Assembly: GCA_002729525.1 (NCBI GenBank) | Contig: PBYI01000015.1 | Span: 62,001-126,000, forward strand | Direction of reading: 5' to 3' | Length of the DNA: 64,000 nucleotides | From: Nocardioides sp. | Lineage (GTDB): Bacteria > Actinomycetota > Actinomycetes > Propionibacteriales > Nocardioidaceae | Shown: positions 41,883-51,243 of the stretch, one piece after another | Position numbering within the stretch: position 1 is the stretch's first letter | Layout of the letters: each line of letters starts with the position of its first letter | Notes under the pieces: generated by a model | Seen by the model: the letters and a program-made list of their open reading frames with translations, nothing else | What the model was told of the DNA's origin: nothing | Database searches by the model: none | Made by a program: the position numbers and the translations under genes

Positions 41883-43109
41883 GTGACACCAACTGACGCC
41901 TCCGGTCCGCTGTCGGGCACCCGCGTGGTCGAGCTGGGGATCTGGGTCGCAGCGCCGTCGGGCACCGCGATGCTGGCCGACTGGGGCGCCGACGTCGTCA
42001 AGGTCGAGGCCCCCGCCGGTGATCCGCTCCGGCAGATCCGGCACGCGGTGCACCTCGACGACGACCAGCCGTGCCCGTACTTCGACCCGGAGAACCGCGG
42101 CAAGCGCAGCGTCGTGCTCGACCTGAGGTCGGTCGGGGGTCGCGAGGTCCTCGCGGCGCTGCTGGAGGACGCCGACGTGCTCGTCACCAACCTGCGCCCG
42201 GCCGCCTTGGCCCGGCTCGGGCTGGATCACGAGACGGTCCTGGAGCGCTACCCGTCGCTGGTCTACGCGCTGGTCACCGGCTACGGCACCGAGGGACCGG
42301 ACGCCGCCGCCGGCGCGTACGACATGGGCGCCTACTGGGCGCGCGGTGGTGTCGCCCACCTGCTCACCACCCCGGGCGGTCCGGTGCCGACCCAGCGCAG
42401 CGGGATGGGCGACCACCTCACCGGGCTCGGCGTCGCCGGCATGGTCTCGGCGGCACTCCTTGAGCGCGCGCGGACCGGGCGCGGGCAGCTGGTGACGACC
42501 TCGCTGCTGAGGATGGCCGCCTGGCAGGTCTCGACCGACTACAACGTGCGGCTGATGGTCGACCGCGAGCCTCCTCGCACGGACCGTCGCGACGAGGACA
42601 GCCCGGTGTGGAACAGCTACACCGCCGGGGACGGCAAGGGCTTCTGGCTGATCGGCGTCGAGGCAGACCGGCACTGGCCGACACTGGTGCGGATCGTCGG
42701 CCGGCAGGACTGGGCCGAGGACCCGACACTCGCCACGCGAGCCGGGCGATCGGCACGTCGAGGCGAGCTGATCGCCGAGCTCGACCGCATCTTCGCCACC
42801 AGACCTCGCCGCGACTGGGCCGCTCTCTTCGACGCGGAGCCCGACTTCTTCTGGGCCCCGGTCAACGACGTCGACGACGTGCTCGCCGACCCGCAGACGC
42901 ACGCTGCCGGCGTCGTCACCCACGTCGGCCGGCCGGGGGGGGCGGTGCCGATGGGCGACGGCCCCATCGACTTCCACGGCGTCCCGGCGCCGACCCGCCG
43001 CCCCGCACCCCGCCTGGGCGAGCACACCGACGAGGGGCTCGCCGACCTGACGAGGCGGGGACGCCTACGACCCAGCACCACCACCGCACCGATCGGAGCC
43101 ACTCCATGA
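41883..43109 (+). CDS. Class III (CaiB/BaiF) CoA-transferase
   Basis: The 408-residue product has the family N-terminus LSGTRVVELGIWVAAPSG, NRGKRSVVLDL near residue 74 and the catalytic Asp in RSGMGDHLTGLGVAG near 178. It moves CoA onto a carboxylate substrate from a donor acyl-CoA. The GTG at 41883 is 7 nt after TAGTTT and has no ribosome site, predicting a leaderless transcript. ATGA overlap couples it to the kinase-like gene. Confidence 0.93.
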   Translation: MTPTDASGPLSGTRVVELGIWVAAPSGTAMLADWGADVVKVEAPAGDPLRQIRHAVHLDDDQPCPYFDPENRGKRSVVLDLRSVGGREVLAALLEDADVLVTNLRPAALARLGLDHETVLERYPSLVYALVTGYGTEGPDAAAGAYDMGAYWARGGVAHLLTTPGGPVPTQRSGMGDHLTGLGVAGMVSAALLERARTGRGQLVTTSLLRMAAWQVSTDYNVRLMVDREPPRTDRRDEDSPVWNSYTAGDGKGFWLIGVEADRHWPTLVRIVGRQDWAEDPTLATRAGRSARRGELIAELDRIFATRPRRDWAALFDAEPDFFWAPVNDVDDVLADPQTHAAGVVTHVGRPGGAVPMGDGPIDFHGVPAPTRRPAPRLGEHTDEGLADLTRRGRLRPSTTTAPIGATP

Positions 43110-44184
43110 CCGCCTCGCCCGACACCCTGGTCACCGGCGGCCGCCTGCCGCTGTCGCTCGACGAGGTCGACGCCCGGTGGCTGACCGGCGCGCTCGGTCA
43201 CCGCTACCCCGGCGCCGTCGTGGCCTCGGCGGACCGGGAGAGCGAGCGCGCGGGCACGTCGACGTCGGCCCGCTTCGTGCTCTCCTGGGCCGAGACCGGC
43301 GGGCACGACGTGCCGGCGAGCGTCTACGTCAAGGGCGGCTTCGACCCGGTCATGCGCCGCCGGGTCTGGAGCGCGCTCATCATGGAGGCCCGCTTCTACG
43401 CCGAGCTCGCCGACGACGTACCGCTGCCGATCCCCCGGGCCCTGTTCACCGGGGTCGACGAGGAGGCGCAGCAGGGCGTCGTCGTCCTCGAGGACATGGC
43501 CGCCCGGGGCGTGGACTTCGGACACATCACCCGACCACGCGGCGTCGACTCGGTCGCCCGGCTCCTGGAGTCGCTCGGCCGTCTGCACGCCCGGTTCTGG
43601 GAGGACCCCCGCCTCGAGACGTACGCCGACTGGGGCAGCCCCAGCGCTCCTTCCTCGACTACCTCCTGCGCGAGAAGCACTGGGACGCCGTCCACGAGCG
43701 CTCGTACGCCGACCGCCTGCACGCCCTGCTGCCCGACCGGGCGACCGCGGTCCGGGGCCTGCACCGCTGCTGGGAGCTCGACGACGCGCTCCCCCGTACC
43801 CTGCTCCACGGCGACCCGCACTCGGGCAACCAGTTCCACGAGGCCGACGGGACACCCGGCTTCATGGACTGGCAGTGCACGTTCCCGGGAGCGCCCGGGC
43901 ACGACCACGCCGAGATGCTCATCACCTCGCTCACGACCGAGGAGCGTCGCACGCACGAGCAGGAGCTGCTGCGCGCCTACCGCGACGTGCTGGTCGCCGA
44001 GGGCGTGGACGCTCCGTCGTACGACGCGCTCTTCCTGAGCTACCGGCAGAACCAGATGCACAACATGGTCCAGGCCGTCTTCAACCCCTACGACATGCAG
44101 TCGCAGGAGGTCACCGACCTCTCCGCCGCGCGCAGCATCGCCGCCGCCGAGAACCTCGACGTGCTCGACGCGCTCGGGCTCTGA
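43106..44184 (+). pseudogene. APH/ecdysteroid-kinase-like phosphotransferase, frameshifted paralog
   Basis: The N-terminal part from ATG 43106 runs through VVVLEDMAARGVDFGH to YADWG. At the G-run 43632-43635 the frame changes and coding continues as QPQRSFLDYLLREKHWD, with the catalytic TLLHGDPHSGNQFHE and FMDWQ, ending in LDALGL at 44184. One missing G restores a 359-residue protein similar throughout to the intact gene at 14895-15965. The kinase active site lies after the shift, so no active enzyme is made unless this is a sequencing error. Kept in a functional-looking operon between CoA-transferase and flavoprotein genes. Confidence 0.85.
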
Positions 44185-44192
44185 GACGCCCG

Positions 44193-45632
44193 ATGGTGCC
44201 GACGCCGGAGAACCGCGACGCCGACGTCGTCGTGGTCGGCGCCGGCCTCGCGGGCCACGCGGCCGCGCTCGCCGCGGCCGAGGCGGGCGCCGCGGTCGTC
44301 CTGCTCGAGAAGGGCGAGTCGTACGGCGGCACGTCGGCCAAGGCCGGCGGCGGGCTGGTGTTCGCCGGCACCGACCTCCAGCAGGCGGCTGGGGTCGACG
44401 ACGACGAGGACGCCCTCCGGGCGACGCTCCTGGCAGCGGGTGGCGGGCACGCCGACCCCGCGACCGTCGAGGCGTACGTCGACCACCAGCGGGCGACGTA
44501 CGGGTGGATGGTCGGACACGGGGTGCGGTTCGACTACGACCCCGACCTCCAGCCCGGCCAGCTCAACCGTCTCCACGGCACGCCACCCGGACATGCCGTC
44601 GACGTGCTGCACGCACGCGTCGCCGAGCATCCCGGCGTGCAGTACGTCGCGTCGGCCGCGGCCGACCGGCTGCTGCGCGGCGACGACCGGGTGACAGGGA
44701 TCCTCCTCGACTCGGGTGCCGAGCTCCACGCGTCGCGCGGCGTGGTCCTGAGCAGCGGTGGCTTCACCCGCAGCGACGACCTGCTCGCGGTGTTCGCGCC
44801 CCAGTGGCTGCCGACGACACGGATGGGCGGCGACCACAACACCGGGGACGGGCTGCGGATGGCGTGGGAGCTCGGCGCGGGGCTGGCCGACATGTCCAGG
44901 ATCGAGGCGTCGTTCGGCGCGTCCGTGCCGGCGTTCCCGCTCCTCGTCGACCCAGAGGGTGGGGAGCCGACCCTGCTGTTCGCCACCACGCAGGGGGCCG
45001 TCGTGGTGAACCGGCACGGCGAGCGGTTCGTCGACGAGTCGCTGTCGTACAAGAAGATCAGCAGCGCGTGCGTGCTCCAACCCGACGGGTTGGCGTTCCA
45101 GGTGTTCGACGAGCGGGTCATGCGTCGGTCCCAGCCCACCCCCGGACCGGCAGACTTCCGTCGCGCCCTCGAGGAGGGGCGGGTGCTCACGGCACCGACA
45201 CTCACCGGACTCGCGACCCAGCTCGGCCTGCCCGCGGATGCCCTCGAGCGCACGGTGCGGCGGTACAACGAGGGCGTCGATGCCGGCGTGGACGCCGAAC
45301 ACGGGCGGCCCGTCGTCGACCGGGGCGGGCCCGGCGCGGCGCGGGTGGAGGAGGCCCCGTTCTACGCCTACCCCTGCCGGTCCGGGCTCACCACGACGTA
45401 CTGCGGCCTCACCGTCGACCGCCGGCTGCGGGTGCTCGACGTGTGGCGTCGGCCGATCGAGGGACTGTGGGCGGCGGGTGAGGTCGTCGGGGGCTTCCAC
45501 GGCGCGTCGTACTACAGCGGGTCGGCGCTCGGGAAGGCTGCGGTGCTGGGCCGCGCCGCCGGCCTGGACGCCGCGGGCGTTCCGCCGGTGGGAACCTCCG
45601 CTGTCGGCACGGCACCGGCGGACGGACGCTGA
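44193..45632 (+). CDS. FAD-dependent oxidoreductase of the fumarate reductase/3-ketosteroid dehydrogenase type
   Basis: The 479-residue flavoprotein has the FAD motif VVVVGAGLAGHAAALAAAE near residue 9, GGTSAKAGGG near 44, VVLSSGGFTRSDDLL near 182 and GLWAAGEVVGGFHG with YYSGSALGKAA near the C-terminus, the FAD_binding_2 layout of flavoprotein dehydrogenases acting on ring enones. It could desaturate an alicyclic ring before aromatisation (inference). ATG at 44193 is 9 nt after the kinase-like gene. Confidence 0.88.
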   Translation: MVPTPENRDADVVVVGAGLAGHAAALAAAEAGAAVVLLEKGESYGGTSAKAGGGLVFAGTDLQQAAGVDDDEDALRATLLAAGGGHADPATVEAYVDHQRATYGWMVGHGVRFDYDPDLQPGQLNRLHGTPPGHAVDVLHARVAEHPGVQYVASAAADRLLRGDDRVTGILLDSGAELHASRGVVLSSGGFTRSDDLLAVFAPQWLPTTRMGGDHNTGDGLRMAWELGAGLADMSRIEASFGASVPAFPLLVDPEGGEPTLLFATTQGAVVVNRHGERFVDESLSYKKISSACVLQPDGLAFQVFDERVMRRSQPTPGPADFRRALEEGRVLTAPTLTGLATQLGLPADALERTVRRYNEGVDAGVDAEHGRPVVDRGGPGAARVEEAPFYAYPCRSGLTTTYCGLTVDRRLRVLDVWRRPIEGLWAAGEVVGGFHGASYYSGSALGKAAVLGRAAGLDAAGVPPVGTSAVGTAPADGR

Positions 45633-45636
45633 CCGC

Positions 45637-46452
45637 GTGCCCGATTCCTTCTGCGCGCCCTCCGACCCCTTCGAGCCGGGAGCGGTGGCGGTCGTCGCGG
45701 GAGGCGCCCGGGGAATCGGTCGCGCCTGCGCGCTGCGGCTGGCCGTGCGAGGGCTGCGGGTCGCCGTGCTCGACGTGGACCTCGACGGCGCGGCGCGGTA
45801 CGGCGAGGACCTCACCGCTGCCTCGGTCGAGCAGGAGCTGCGCCAACTGTCCGGCGACGGCGCTGCCGAGCGGGTCGACCTCACCCACCCGATCGCGACG
45901 GCCGCCGCCGTCGACCGGGTGCTGGAGCGGTGGGGCCGGGTCGACCACCTGGTCGTGACCGCGGGCGGCGCCGTCACGCCGTACGCCGCGAGCCTGGCGT
46001 CCGCGACCACCGACGGCGACCTGCTCCACCTGGTCGACGCCAACCTCGGCACCGTCGTGAACTGCTGTCGCACCGTGCTCCCACACCTGTCGGCCGGCGG
46101 ATCGATCGTGACGACGGGCAGCTCGGCGGGACTCGAGACCAGCAGCGACGGGCACCTCGCCGGGTACGGCGCGACCAAGGCGGCGGTGCACCACTACACG
46201 CGCTACCTCGCCCGCGAGGTCGGCCCCCGCGGCGTGCGGGTCAACTGCGTCGCTCCCGGCGTGATCCGGACCGGCCGTGTCGTGGCCCAGTCGGCGACGA
46301 CCGGGCTCGCGGACGCGGCGGACGGCGTGCCGCTCGGCCGGCTCGGCGAGCCCGACGACGTCGCCGCCGTCGTGGAGTTCCTGCTCGGCCGGCACGCGTC
46401 GTACGTCACCGGTCAGGTGCTCGGCGTCAACGGCGGCGCGGTCGCCTCCTGA
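45637..46452 (+). CDS. SDR-family oxidoreductase
   Basis: The 271-residue protein has AGGARGIGRACALRL near residue 22, TAGGAVTPY near 108, TTGSSAG with the catalytic Ser and YGATK. The C-terminus VTGQVLGVNGG is FabG-like. The start codon GTG at 45637 is 4 nt after the flavoprotein stop. It may oxidise the alcohol or diol formed by neighbouring enzymes. Confidence 0.87.
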   Translation: MPDSFCAPSDPFEPGAVAVVAGGARGIGRACALRLAVRGLRVAVLDVDLDGAARYGEDLTAASVEQELRQLSGDGAAERVDLTHPIATAAAVDRVLERWGRVDHLVVTAGGAVTPYAASLASATTDGDLLHLVDANLGTVVNCCRTVLPHLSAGGSIVTTGSSAGLETSSDGHLAGYGATKAAVHHYTRYLAREVGPRGVRVNCVAPGVIRTGRVVAQSATTGLADAADGVPLGRLGEPDDVAAVVEFLLGRHASYVTGQVLGVNGGAVAS

Positions 46453-46476
46453 CCGGGACGGCCGGTAGGCCGGTAC

Positions 46477-46493
46477 GTTCCGCTCCCCGGGAC
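46477..46493. promoter_or_regulatory. GTTC-N9-GAAC operator, site i (lower meta-pathway promoter)
   Basis: The core reads GTTC CGCTCCCCG GGAC, one mismatch. The -10-like CAGGCT (46524-46529) is 31 nt away and the hydratase GTG exactly 43 nt away. Confidence 0.78.
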
Positions 46494-46535
46494 GCGTCCG
46501 GGACGTCGCGGCCGGTGAGCCCACAGGCTCGGGTC

Positions 46536-47372
46536 GTGACCCCACCGACGATCGCCCCGACGGCCGCACTCGAGGCCGTCGCCCGCCTGTCCGAGGCCGC
46601 GCGCAGCGGCCGTCCGTGCGCCCCCGTGCGCGACCTCATCGGTGACGACGCCGCTCTCGCCTACACGGTGCAGAGCCTCGGGATCGCCGACCGGGAGGCC
46701 GACGGAGCCGCGCGGGTCGGTCGCAAGGTGGGTCTGACCTCTCTCGCGGTGCAGCGCCAGCTCGGGGTCGACCAGCCCGACTTCGGGGTGCTGCTCGACA
46801 GCATGCGCGTCGAGGTCGACGGCGAGGTGCCCGCCGGGGCGCTGCTCCAGGGCCGGGTGGAGGCCGAGGTCGCCTTCGTGCTCGGCTCCGACCTGCCGGA
46901 CCCCTCGACGACCCTGGCCCAGGCCCGGTCGGCCGTCGCCCACGCCGCGGCGGCGCTGGAGATCGTCGACAGCCGGATCGCGGGCTGGGACATCACCTTC
47001 GCCGACACCGTCGCCGACAACGGCTCGTCCGCCCTCTTCGTGGTCAGCAACGCCGTCCTGCCCCTCGCTGGGGACGACGCCGTGGAGCCGGTGTCCGTCG
47101 AGATGGTGCTGACCGTCGACGGCGAGCCGGCGTCGAGCGGCAGCGGAGCGGCCTGCCTCGGCGACCCGTTGGAGGCGCTCGCCTGGCTCGCCCGCACCGC
47201 GGCCGGCCTCGGCAAGCCGCTGCGCGCCGGCGACGTCGTGCTGTCCGGCGCCCTCGGCCCGATGGTCGACGTCCGACCCGGCACCCGGGTCGAGACCGTC
47301 CTCAGCGTCGACGGCACCGAGGTCGACCGGGTCGCTGTCCACTTCGCCGCGACGGACGGAGCTGACCGATGA
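46536..47372 (+). CDS. mhpD: 2-keto-4-pentenoate hydratase
   Basis: The 278-residue product matches the MhpD/BphH family in length and blocks: KVGLTS near residue 65, [11 protein letters not shown] near 80, EAEVAFVLG near 107 and EIVDSRI near 144, then SGALGPM. It hydrates 2-hydroxypenta-2,4-dienoate (or a substituted form) to 4-hydroxy-2-oxovalerate. GTG at 46536 is 6 nt after CAGGCT without a ribosome site. It heads the mhpD-mhpF-mhpE unit; the mhp names reflect family, not proven phenylpropionate use. Confidence 0.9.
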   Translation: MTPPTIAPTAALEAVARLSEAARSGRPCAPVRDLIGDDAALAYTVQSLGIADREADGAARVGRKVGLTSLAVQRQLGVDQPDFGVLLDSMRVEVDGEVPAGALLQGRVEAEVAFVLGSDLPDPSTTLAQARSAVAHAAAALEIVDSRIAGWDITFADTVADNGSSALFVVSNAVLPLAGDDAVEPVSVEMVLTVDGEPASSGSGAACLGDPLEALAWLARTAAGLGKPLRAGDVVLSGALGPMVDVRPGTRVETVLSVDGTEVDRVAVHFAATDGADR

Positions 47373-48334
47373 GCGCCGCCACGAAGGTCGCCGTCATCGG
47401 CTCCGGCAACATCGGCACCGACCTGATGATCAAGGTGCTCCGGCTCTCCTCCACGCTGGAGATGGGCGCCATGGTGGGCATCGACCCGGCGAGCGACGGG
47501 CTCGCCCGCGCCGCCCGGCTCGGGGTGCCCACGACCGCCGACGGCGTCGACGGACTGATCGCGATGCCCGGCTTCGACGAGATCGAGATCGTCTTCGACG
47601 CCACGTCCGCCGGCGCCCACCGCGCCAACGCCGCCGCCCTCGCGCCGTACGGCAAGCTCCTCGTCGACCTCACCCCGGCCGCGATCGGTCCCTACTGCGT
47701 ACCCGCCGTGAACCTCGCGTCCCTGCTCGGCGGGGACGAACCAGTCACGAACGTCAACATGGTCACCTGCGGGGGGCAGGCCACGATCCCGGTCGTCGCC
47801 GCCATCTCCTCGGTCGTCCCGGTCGCGTACGGCGAGATCGTCGCCTCGATCGCCTCCCGCTCGGCGGGGCCCGGCACCCGCGCGAACATCGACGAGTTCA
47901 CCGAGACGACCTCGGCCGCGATCGCCGCGGTGGGTGGAGCGGCCCGCGGCAAGGCGGTGATCATCCTCAACCCGGCCGAGCCGCCGCTGATCATGCGCGA
48001 CACGGTGCTCTGCCTGGTGGACGCGCCCGACGCGGCTCAGCACGAGCGGATCCGGGCGGCCGTCGACGACATGGTGGCCACGGTGCAGGCCTACGTGCCC
48101 GGCTACCGGCTCAAGCAGCAGGTCCAGGTGGTGCCCGTGCCACCCGACCAGCCCGTGCACACGCTCACCGACCGGCCGGTCACGCACCAGGTCACGGTGT
48201 TCCTCGAGGTCGAGGGCGCCGCGCACTACCTGCCGGCGTACGCCGGGAACCTCGACATCATGACGTCCGCCGCCCTCCGGGTCGGCGAGGTGCTCGCCGA
48301 GCGGGCCACCCGCACCGAGGAGATCGTGGCATGA
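47369..48334 (+). CDS. mhpF: Acetaldehyde dehydrogenase (acetylating)
   Basis: The 321-residue enzyme has the NAD motif [12 protein letters not shown] near residue 9, catalytic Cys134 in NMVTCGGQA and [12 protein letters not shown], all standard for the MhpF/BphJ/HsaG family. It converts acetaldehyde or propionaldehyde plus CoA and NAD+ to the acyl-CoA and works as a channelling complex with the aldolase encoded next, to which it is coupled by an ATGA overlap. Confidence 0.97.
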   Translation: MSAATKVAVIGSGNIGTDLMIKVLRLSSTLEMGAMVGIDPASDGLARAARLGVPTTADGVDGLIAMPGFDEIEIVFDATSAGAHRANAAALAPYGKLLVDLTPAAIGPYCVPAVNLASLLGGDEPVTNVNMVTCGGQATIPVVAAISSVVPVAYGEIVASIASRSAGPGTRANIDEFTETTSAAIAAVGGAARGKAVIILNPAEPPLIMRDTVLCLVDAPDAAQHERIRAAVDDMVATVQAYVPGYRLKQQVQVVPVPPDQPVHTLTDRPVTHQVTVFLEVEGAAHYLPAYAGNLDIMTSAALRVGEVLAERATRTEEIVA

Positions 48335-49347
48335 CCCGGCTGTTCGTCCAGGACGTCACCCTGCGCGACGGGATGCACGCCATCCGGCACCGGATCGAGC
48401 CCGAGCAGGTCGCGCGGATCGTGCGTGCCCTGGAGGCGGCCGGCGTCGACGGCATCGAGGTCGCGCACGGCGACGGCCTGGCCGGAGGGTCGCTCAACTA
48501 CGGCCCCGGCTCGCACACCGACTGGGAGTGGATCGAGGCGGCGGCGCCCGAGATCCGGACCGCACGTCTCACCACGCTCCTGCTGCCGGGGATCGGCACG
48601 ATCGAGGAGCTCAAGCACGCAGCGAGCCTCGGGGTGCGCTCGGTGCGGGTCGCGACCCACTGCACCGAGGCGGACGTCGCCGCGCAGCACATCGCCACCG
48701 CCCGCGAGCTCGGGATGGACGTCTCCGGCTTCCTGATGATGAGCCACATGGCCGATGCCGGGGCGCTGGCCCAGCAGGCCCGGCTGATGGAGTCCTACGG
48801 CGCCCACTGCGTCTACGTCACCGACTCCGGCGGCCGCCTGCTGATGGACGGCGTCCGGGAGCGGGTGCGGGCCTACCGCGACGTGCTCGACGCCGACACC
48901 GAGGTCGGGATCCATGCCCACGAGAACCTCTCGCTCTCGGTCGCGAACTCCGTCGCCGCCGTCGAGGAGGGCGTCACCCGGGTCGACGCGTCGCTCGCCG
49001 GACAGGGCGCGGGTGCGGGCAACTGCCCGATCGAGCCCTTCGTGGCCGTGGCCGACCTACTGGGCTGGGAGCACGGCTGCGACCTGTTCGCCCTCCAGGA
49101 CGCCGCGGAGGAGCTGGTCCGCCCGCTGCAGGACCGTCCTGTGCGGGTCGACCGCGAGACGCTGACCCTGGGGTACGCCGGTGTCTACTCCAGCTTCCTC
49201 CGGCACGCCGAGGTGGCGGCCGAGCGCTACGACCTCGACGTCCGCAGCATCCTGGTCGAGGTCGGCCGACGCGGGCTCGTGGGCGGCCAGGAGGACATGA
49301 TCACCGACATCGCGCTCACGCTCGCCGAGGGCGGCTCCGTGGCCTGA
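48331..49347 (+). CDS. mhpE: 4-hydroxy-2-oxovalerate aldolase
   Basis: The 338-residue TIM-barrel enzyme has [13 protein letters not shown] near residue 8 with the metal-binding Asp and active-site Arg and His, and [10 protein letters not shown] near 198 with the two metal-binding His. It cleaves 4-hydroxy-2-oxoacids to pyruvate and acetaldehyde (or propionaldehyde), passing the aldehyde to the dehydrogenase through a tunnel. It completes the lower meta-cleavage pathway. Confidence 0.97.
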   Translation: MTRLFVQDVTLRDGMHAIRHRIEPEQVARIVRALEAAGVDGIEVAHGDGLAGGSLNYGPGSHTDWEWIEAAAPEIRTARLTTLLLPGIGTIEELKHAASLGVRSVRVATHCTEADVAAQHIATARELGMDVSGFLMMSHMADAGALAQQARLMESYGAHCVYVTDSGGRLLMDGVRERVRAYRDVLDADTEVGIHAHENLSLSVANSVAAVEEGVTRVDASLAGQGAGAGNCPIEPFVAVADLLGWEHGCDLFALQDAAEELVRPLQDRPVRVDRETLTLGYAGVYSSFLRHAEVAAERYDLDVRSILVEVGRRGLVGGQEDMITDIALTLAEGGSVA

Positions 49348-49370
49348 GCCCCGACTGGCACGCTGGTCGG

Positions 49371-49748
49371 GTGAGCACCCTCGCGCCCAGCCGCACCGCG
49401 GTCGTCACCTTCGCCGTCGACGCGGTGTGCGTCCTGGTCTTCGCGGCCGCCGGACGGCAGTCGCACGAGCCGGGCTCGGCGGTCGCGACGGTGCTGGTCA
49501 TCGCCTGGCCGTTCCTGCTGGCCGCGCTGCTCGCGCACGGCGCGCTGGTGCTGCGCGGTCGGACCGCCACGAGCCTCGGCTCGGGCGCGGCCGTGCTGGC
49601 GACGACGTACGTCGTGGGCATGGCGCTGCGCGGCCTGTCCGGGCGCGGTCTGGCGCCGGCGTTCCTGGTGGTCGCGGCGATCAGCCTGACCGTGCTGCTC
49701 CTCGGCTGGCGAGCGGCGTACGCCGTGTGGTCGCGCCGCCGCGCCTGA
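49371..49748 (+). CDS. DUF3054 family membrane protein
   Basis: The 125-residue protein has four hydrophobic segments and matches the DUF3054 family in size and pattern (VDAVCVLVFAAAGRQSHE near residue 16, then the GMALRGLSGRGLAPAFLVV block). Function unknown. It starts at GTG 23 nt after the aldolase and may be read from the same transcript, but the family is not linked to catabolism. Confidence 0.8.
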   Translation: MSTLAPSRTAVVTFAVDAVCVLVFAAAGRQSHEPGSAVATVLVIAWPFLLAALLAHGALVLRGRTATSLGSGAAVLATTYVVGMALRGLSGRGLAPAFLVVAAISLTVLLLGWRAAYAVWSRRRA

Positions 49749-49769
49749 CCCACGATCGAGGCCAGGGAC

Positions 49770-51191
49770 TCAGCGCCCCGAGGCGAGGTGGTCGAGCGCC
49801 GACCGCGCGGCGTGGTAGCCGCACATCCCGTGCGCGCCGGCACCGGGAGGCGTGGCGGCCGAGCAGAGGTACACGCCGGGGACCCCGGTGGCGTACGGAT
49901 CGACCGCCACGCGGGGCCGGAAGACGAGCTGGACGGCGTCGTTGGCGCCGGTGACGATGTCGCCGCCGACGTAGTTGGCGTTGTTGCGGGCGAGGTCGGC
50001 GGTGCTGCGCACGTGGACGGCCCGGATCCGCTCGCGGAAGCCGGGGGCGAACCGCTCGATCTGGGCGGTCACCGCCTCCGTCGCGTCGCCCGTGAAGCCG
50101 GCGGGCACATGGGCGTAGGCGTAGAGCGGGTGGACGTCGCCGACAGAGCGGGACGGGTCGGCGACGTACTGCTGCCCGACGAGCACGAAGGGCCGCTCGG
50201 GCATCCGTCCCCGCGTGACCTCGCGCTCGGTGGCGGCGACCTCCTCGAAGGACCCGCCGAGGTGGAGGGTGCCGGCCCCCCGCGACGGCTCGTGCGTCCA
50301 GGGCACGCCGCCCTCGACGGCATAGTCGACCTTGAAGGCGCCCGGCCCGTGCCGGTAGCGGCGGTACGCGCGACCCACCCGTGCTGGGAGCCGGTCGCCG
50401 AGGATGTCCGCGGCCGCAGCCGGCGCGGTGTCGAGGAGGACCAGGTCCGGCTCCCCCAGGTCTCGTACGTCGACCACGCGGCGCCCGGTCTCGAACCGCA
50501 CGCCGTGCTCGGTCGCCCGCTGCAGCACGGCGTCGGTGATCGCTCCGGTGCCACCGGCGGCCACCGGCCAGCCGAACGCGTGCGCGGCAGTCGTGAGAGC
50601 AACACCGATCGCGGACGAGGCGAGCGTCCCGAGCGGACGGAAGGCGTGCGCGGCGGCGCCGGCGAAGAGCGCGCGGCCGGGCTCGGTCGACCAGGCCCGC
50701 GCCAGCCAGGTGGCCGGCAGCCCGGCGTACGCACCGAAGCGGGCGAGGTGCACCGGGTGCCGGGGCACGTGCAGCACCGGCTGGAGGAACTCCGGGGCGA
50801 TCGTGTCGAACCGCTCCGCCAGCGGGCCGAAGACCCTCGACCACGCCCGCCCGTCGGCCCCGAGTCCGTCGGCCGTCCGGGCCACCGAGCGCCACAGCGC
50901 GGCGCCCCCTCCCCCGTCGAGCGGGTGGGAGAACTGCACGTCGGGCCACCGCCACTCCAGCCCGGCGCCGGCGAGGTCCAGCTCGGCCGCGAACGCCGAG
51001 CCGAGGGCCAGCGGGTGGAAGCCCGAGCTATCGTCGTGCACCAGACCCGGCAGCGTCAGCTCCCGCGACTGTGCGCCGCCGCCCAGGGTCGGACCGGCCT
51101 CGACGACGGTGACCTGTACGCCGGCCTTCGCCAGCACGGCGGCCGCGGCGAGGCCGTTGGGCCCGCTGCCGACGACGACCGCGGTGCTCAC
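49770..51191 (-). CDS. NAD(P)/FAD-dependent oxidoreductase, phytoene desaturase/amine-oxidase-like
   Basis: The 473-residue product starts with the FAD motif VVVGSGPNGLAAAAVLA and VVEAGPTLGGGAQSREL, and ends with GVYLCSAATPPGAGAHGMCG, as in carotenoid-desaturase-like oxidoreductases. The GTG at 51191 has GAGAGG 7 nt upstream. It lies 52 nt after the DUF3556 gene and is probably co-transcribed. The substrate is unknown; no carotenoid genes are nearby. Confidence 0.88.
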   Translation of the reverse strand: MSTAVVVGSGPNGLAAAAVLAKAGVQVTVVEAGPTLGGGAQSRELTLPGLVHDDSSGFHPLALGSAFAAELDLAGAGLEWRWPDVQFSHPLDGGGGAALWRSVARTADGLGADGRAWSRVFGPLAERFDTIAPEFLQPVLHVPRHPVHLARFGAYAGLPATWLARAWSTEPGRALFAGAAAHAFRPLGTLASSAIGVALTTAAHAFGWPVAAGGTGAITDAVLQRATEHGVRFETGRRVVDVRDLGEPDLVLLDTAPAAAADILGDRLPARVGRAYRRYRHGPGAFKVDYAVEGGVPWTHEPSRGAGTLHLGGSFEEVAATEREVTRGRMPERPFVLVGQQYVADPSRSVGDVHPLYAYAHVPAGFTGDATEAVTAQIERFAPGFRERIRAVHVRSTADLARNNANYVGGDIVTGANDAVQLVFRPRVAVDPYATGVPGVYLCSAATPPGAGAHGMCGYHAARSALDHLASGR

Positions 51192-51243
51192 GTGTGTGCC
51201 TCTCGCCGGACGGCGCGCACGGGCAGTGGGGTCACGGTCCCGA

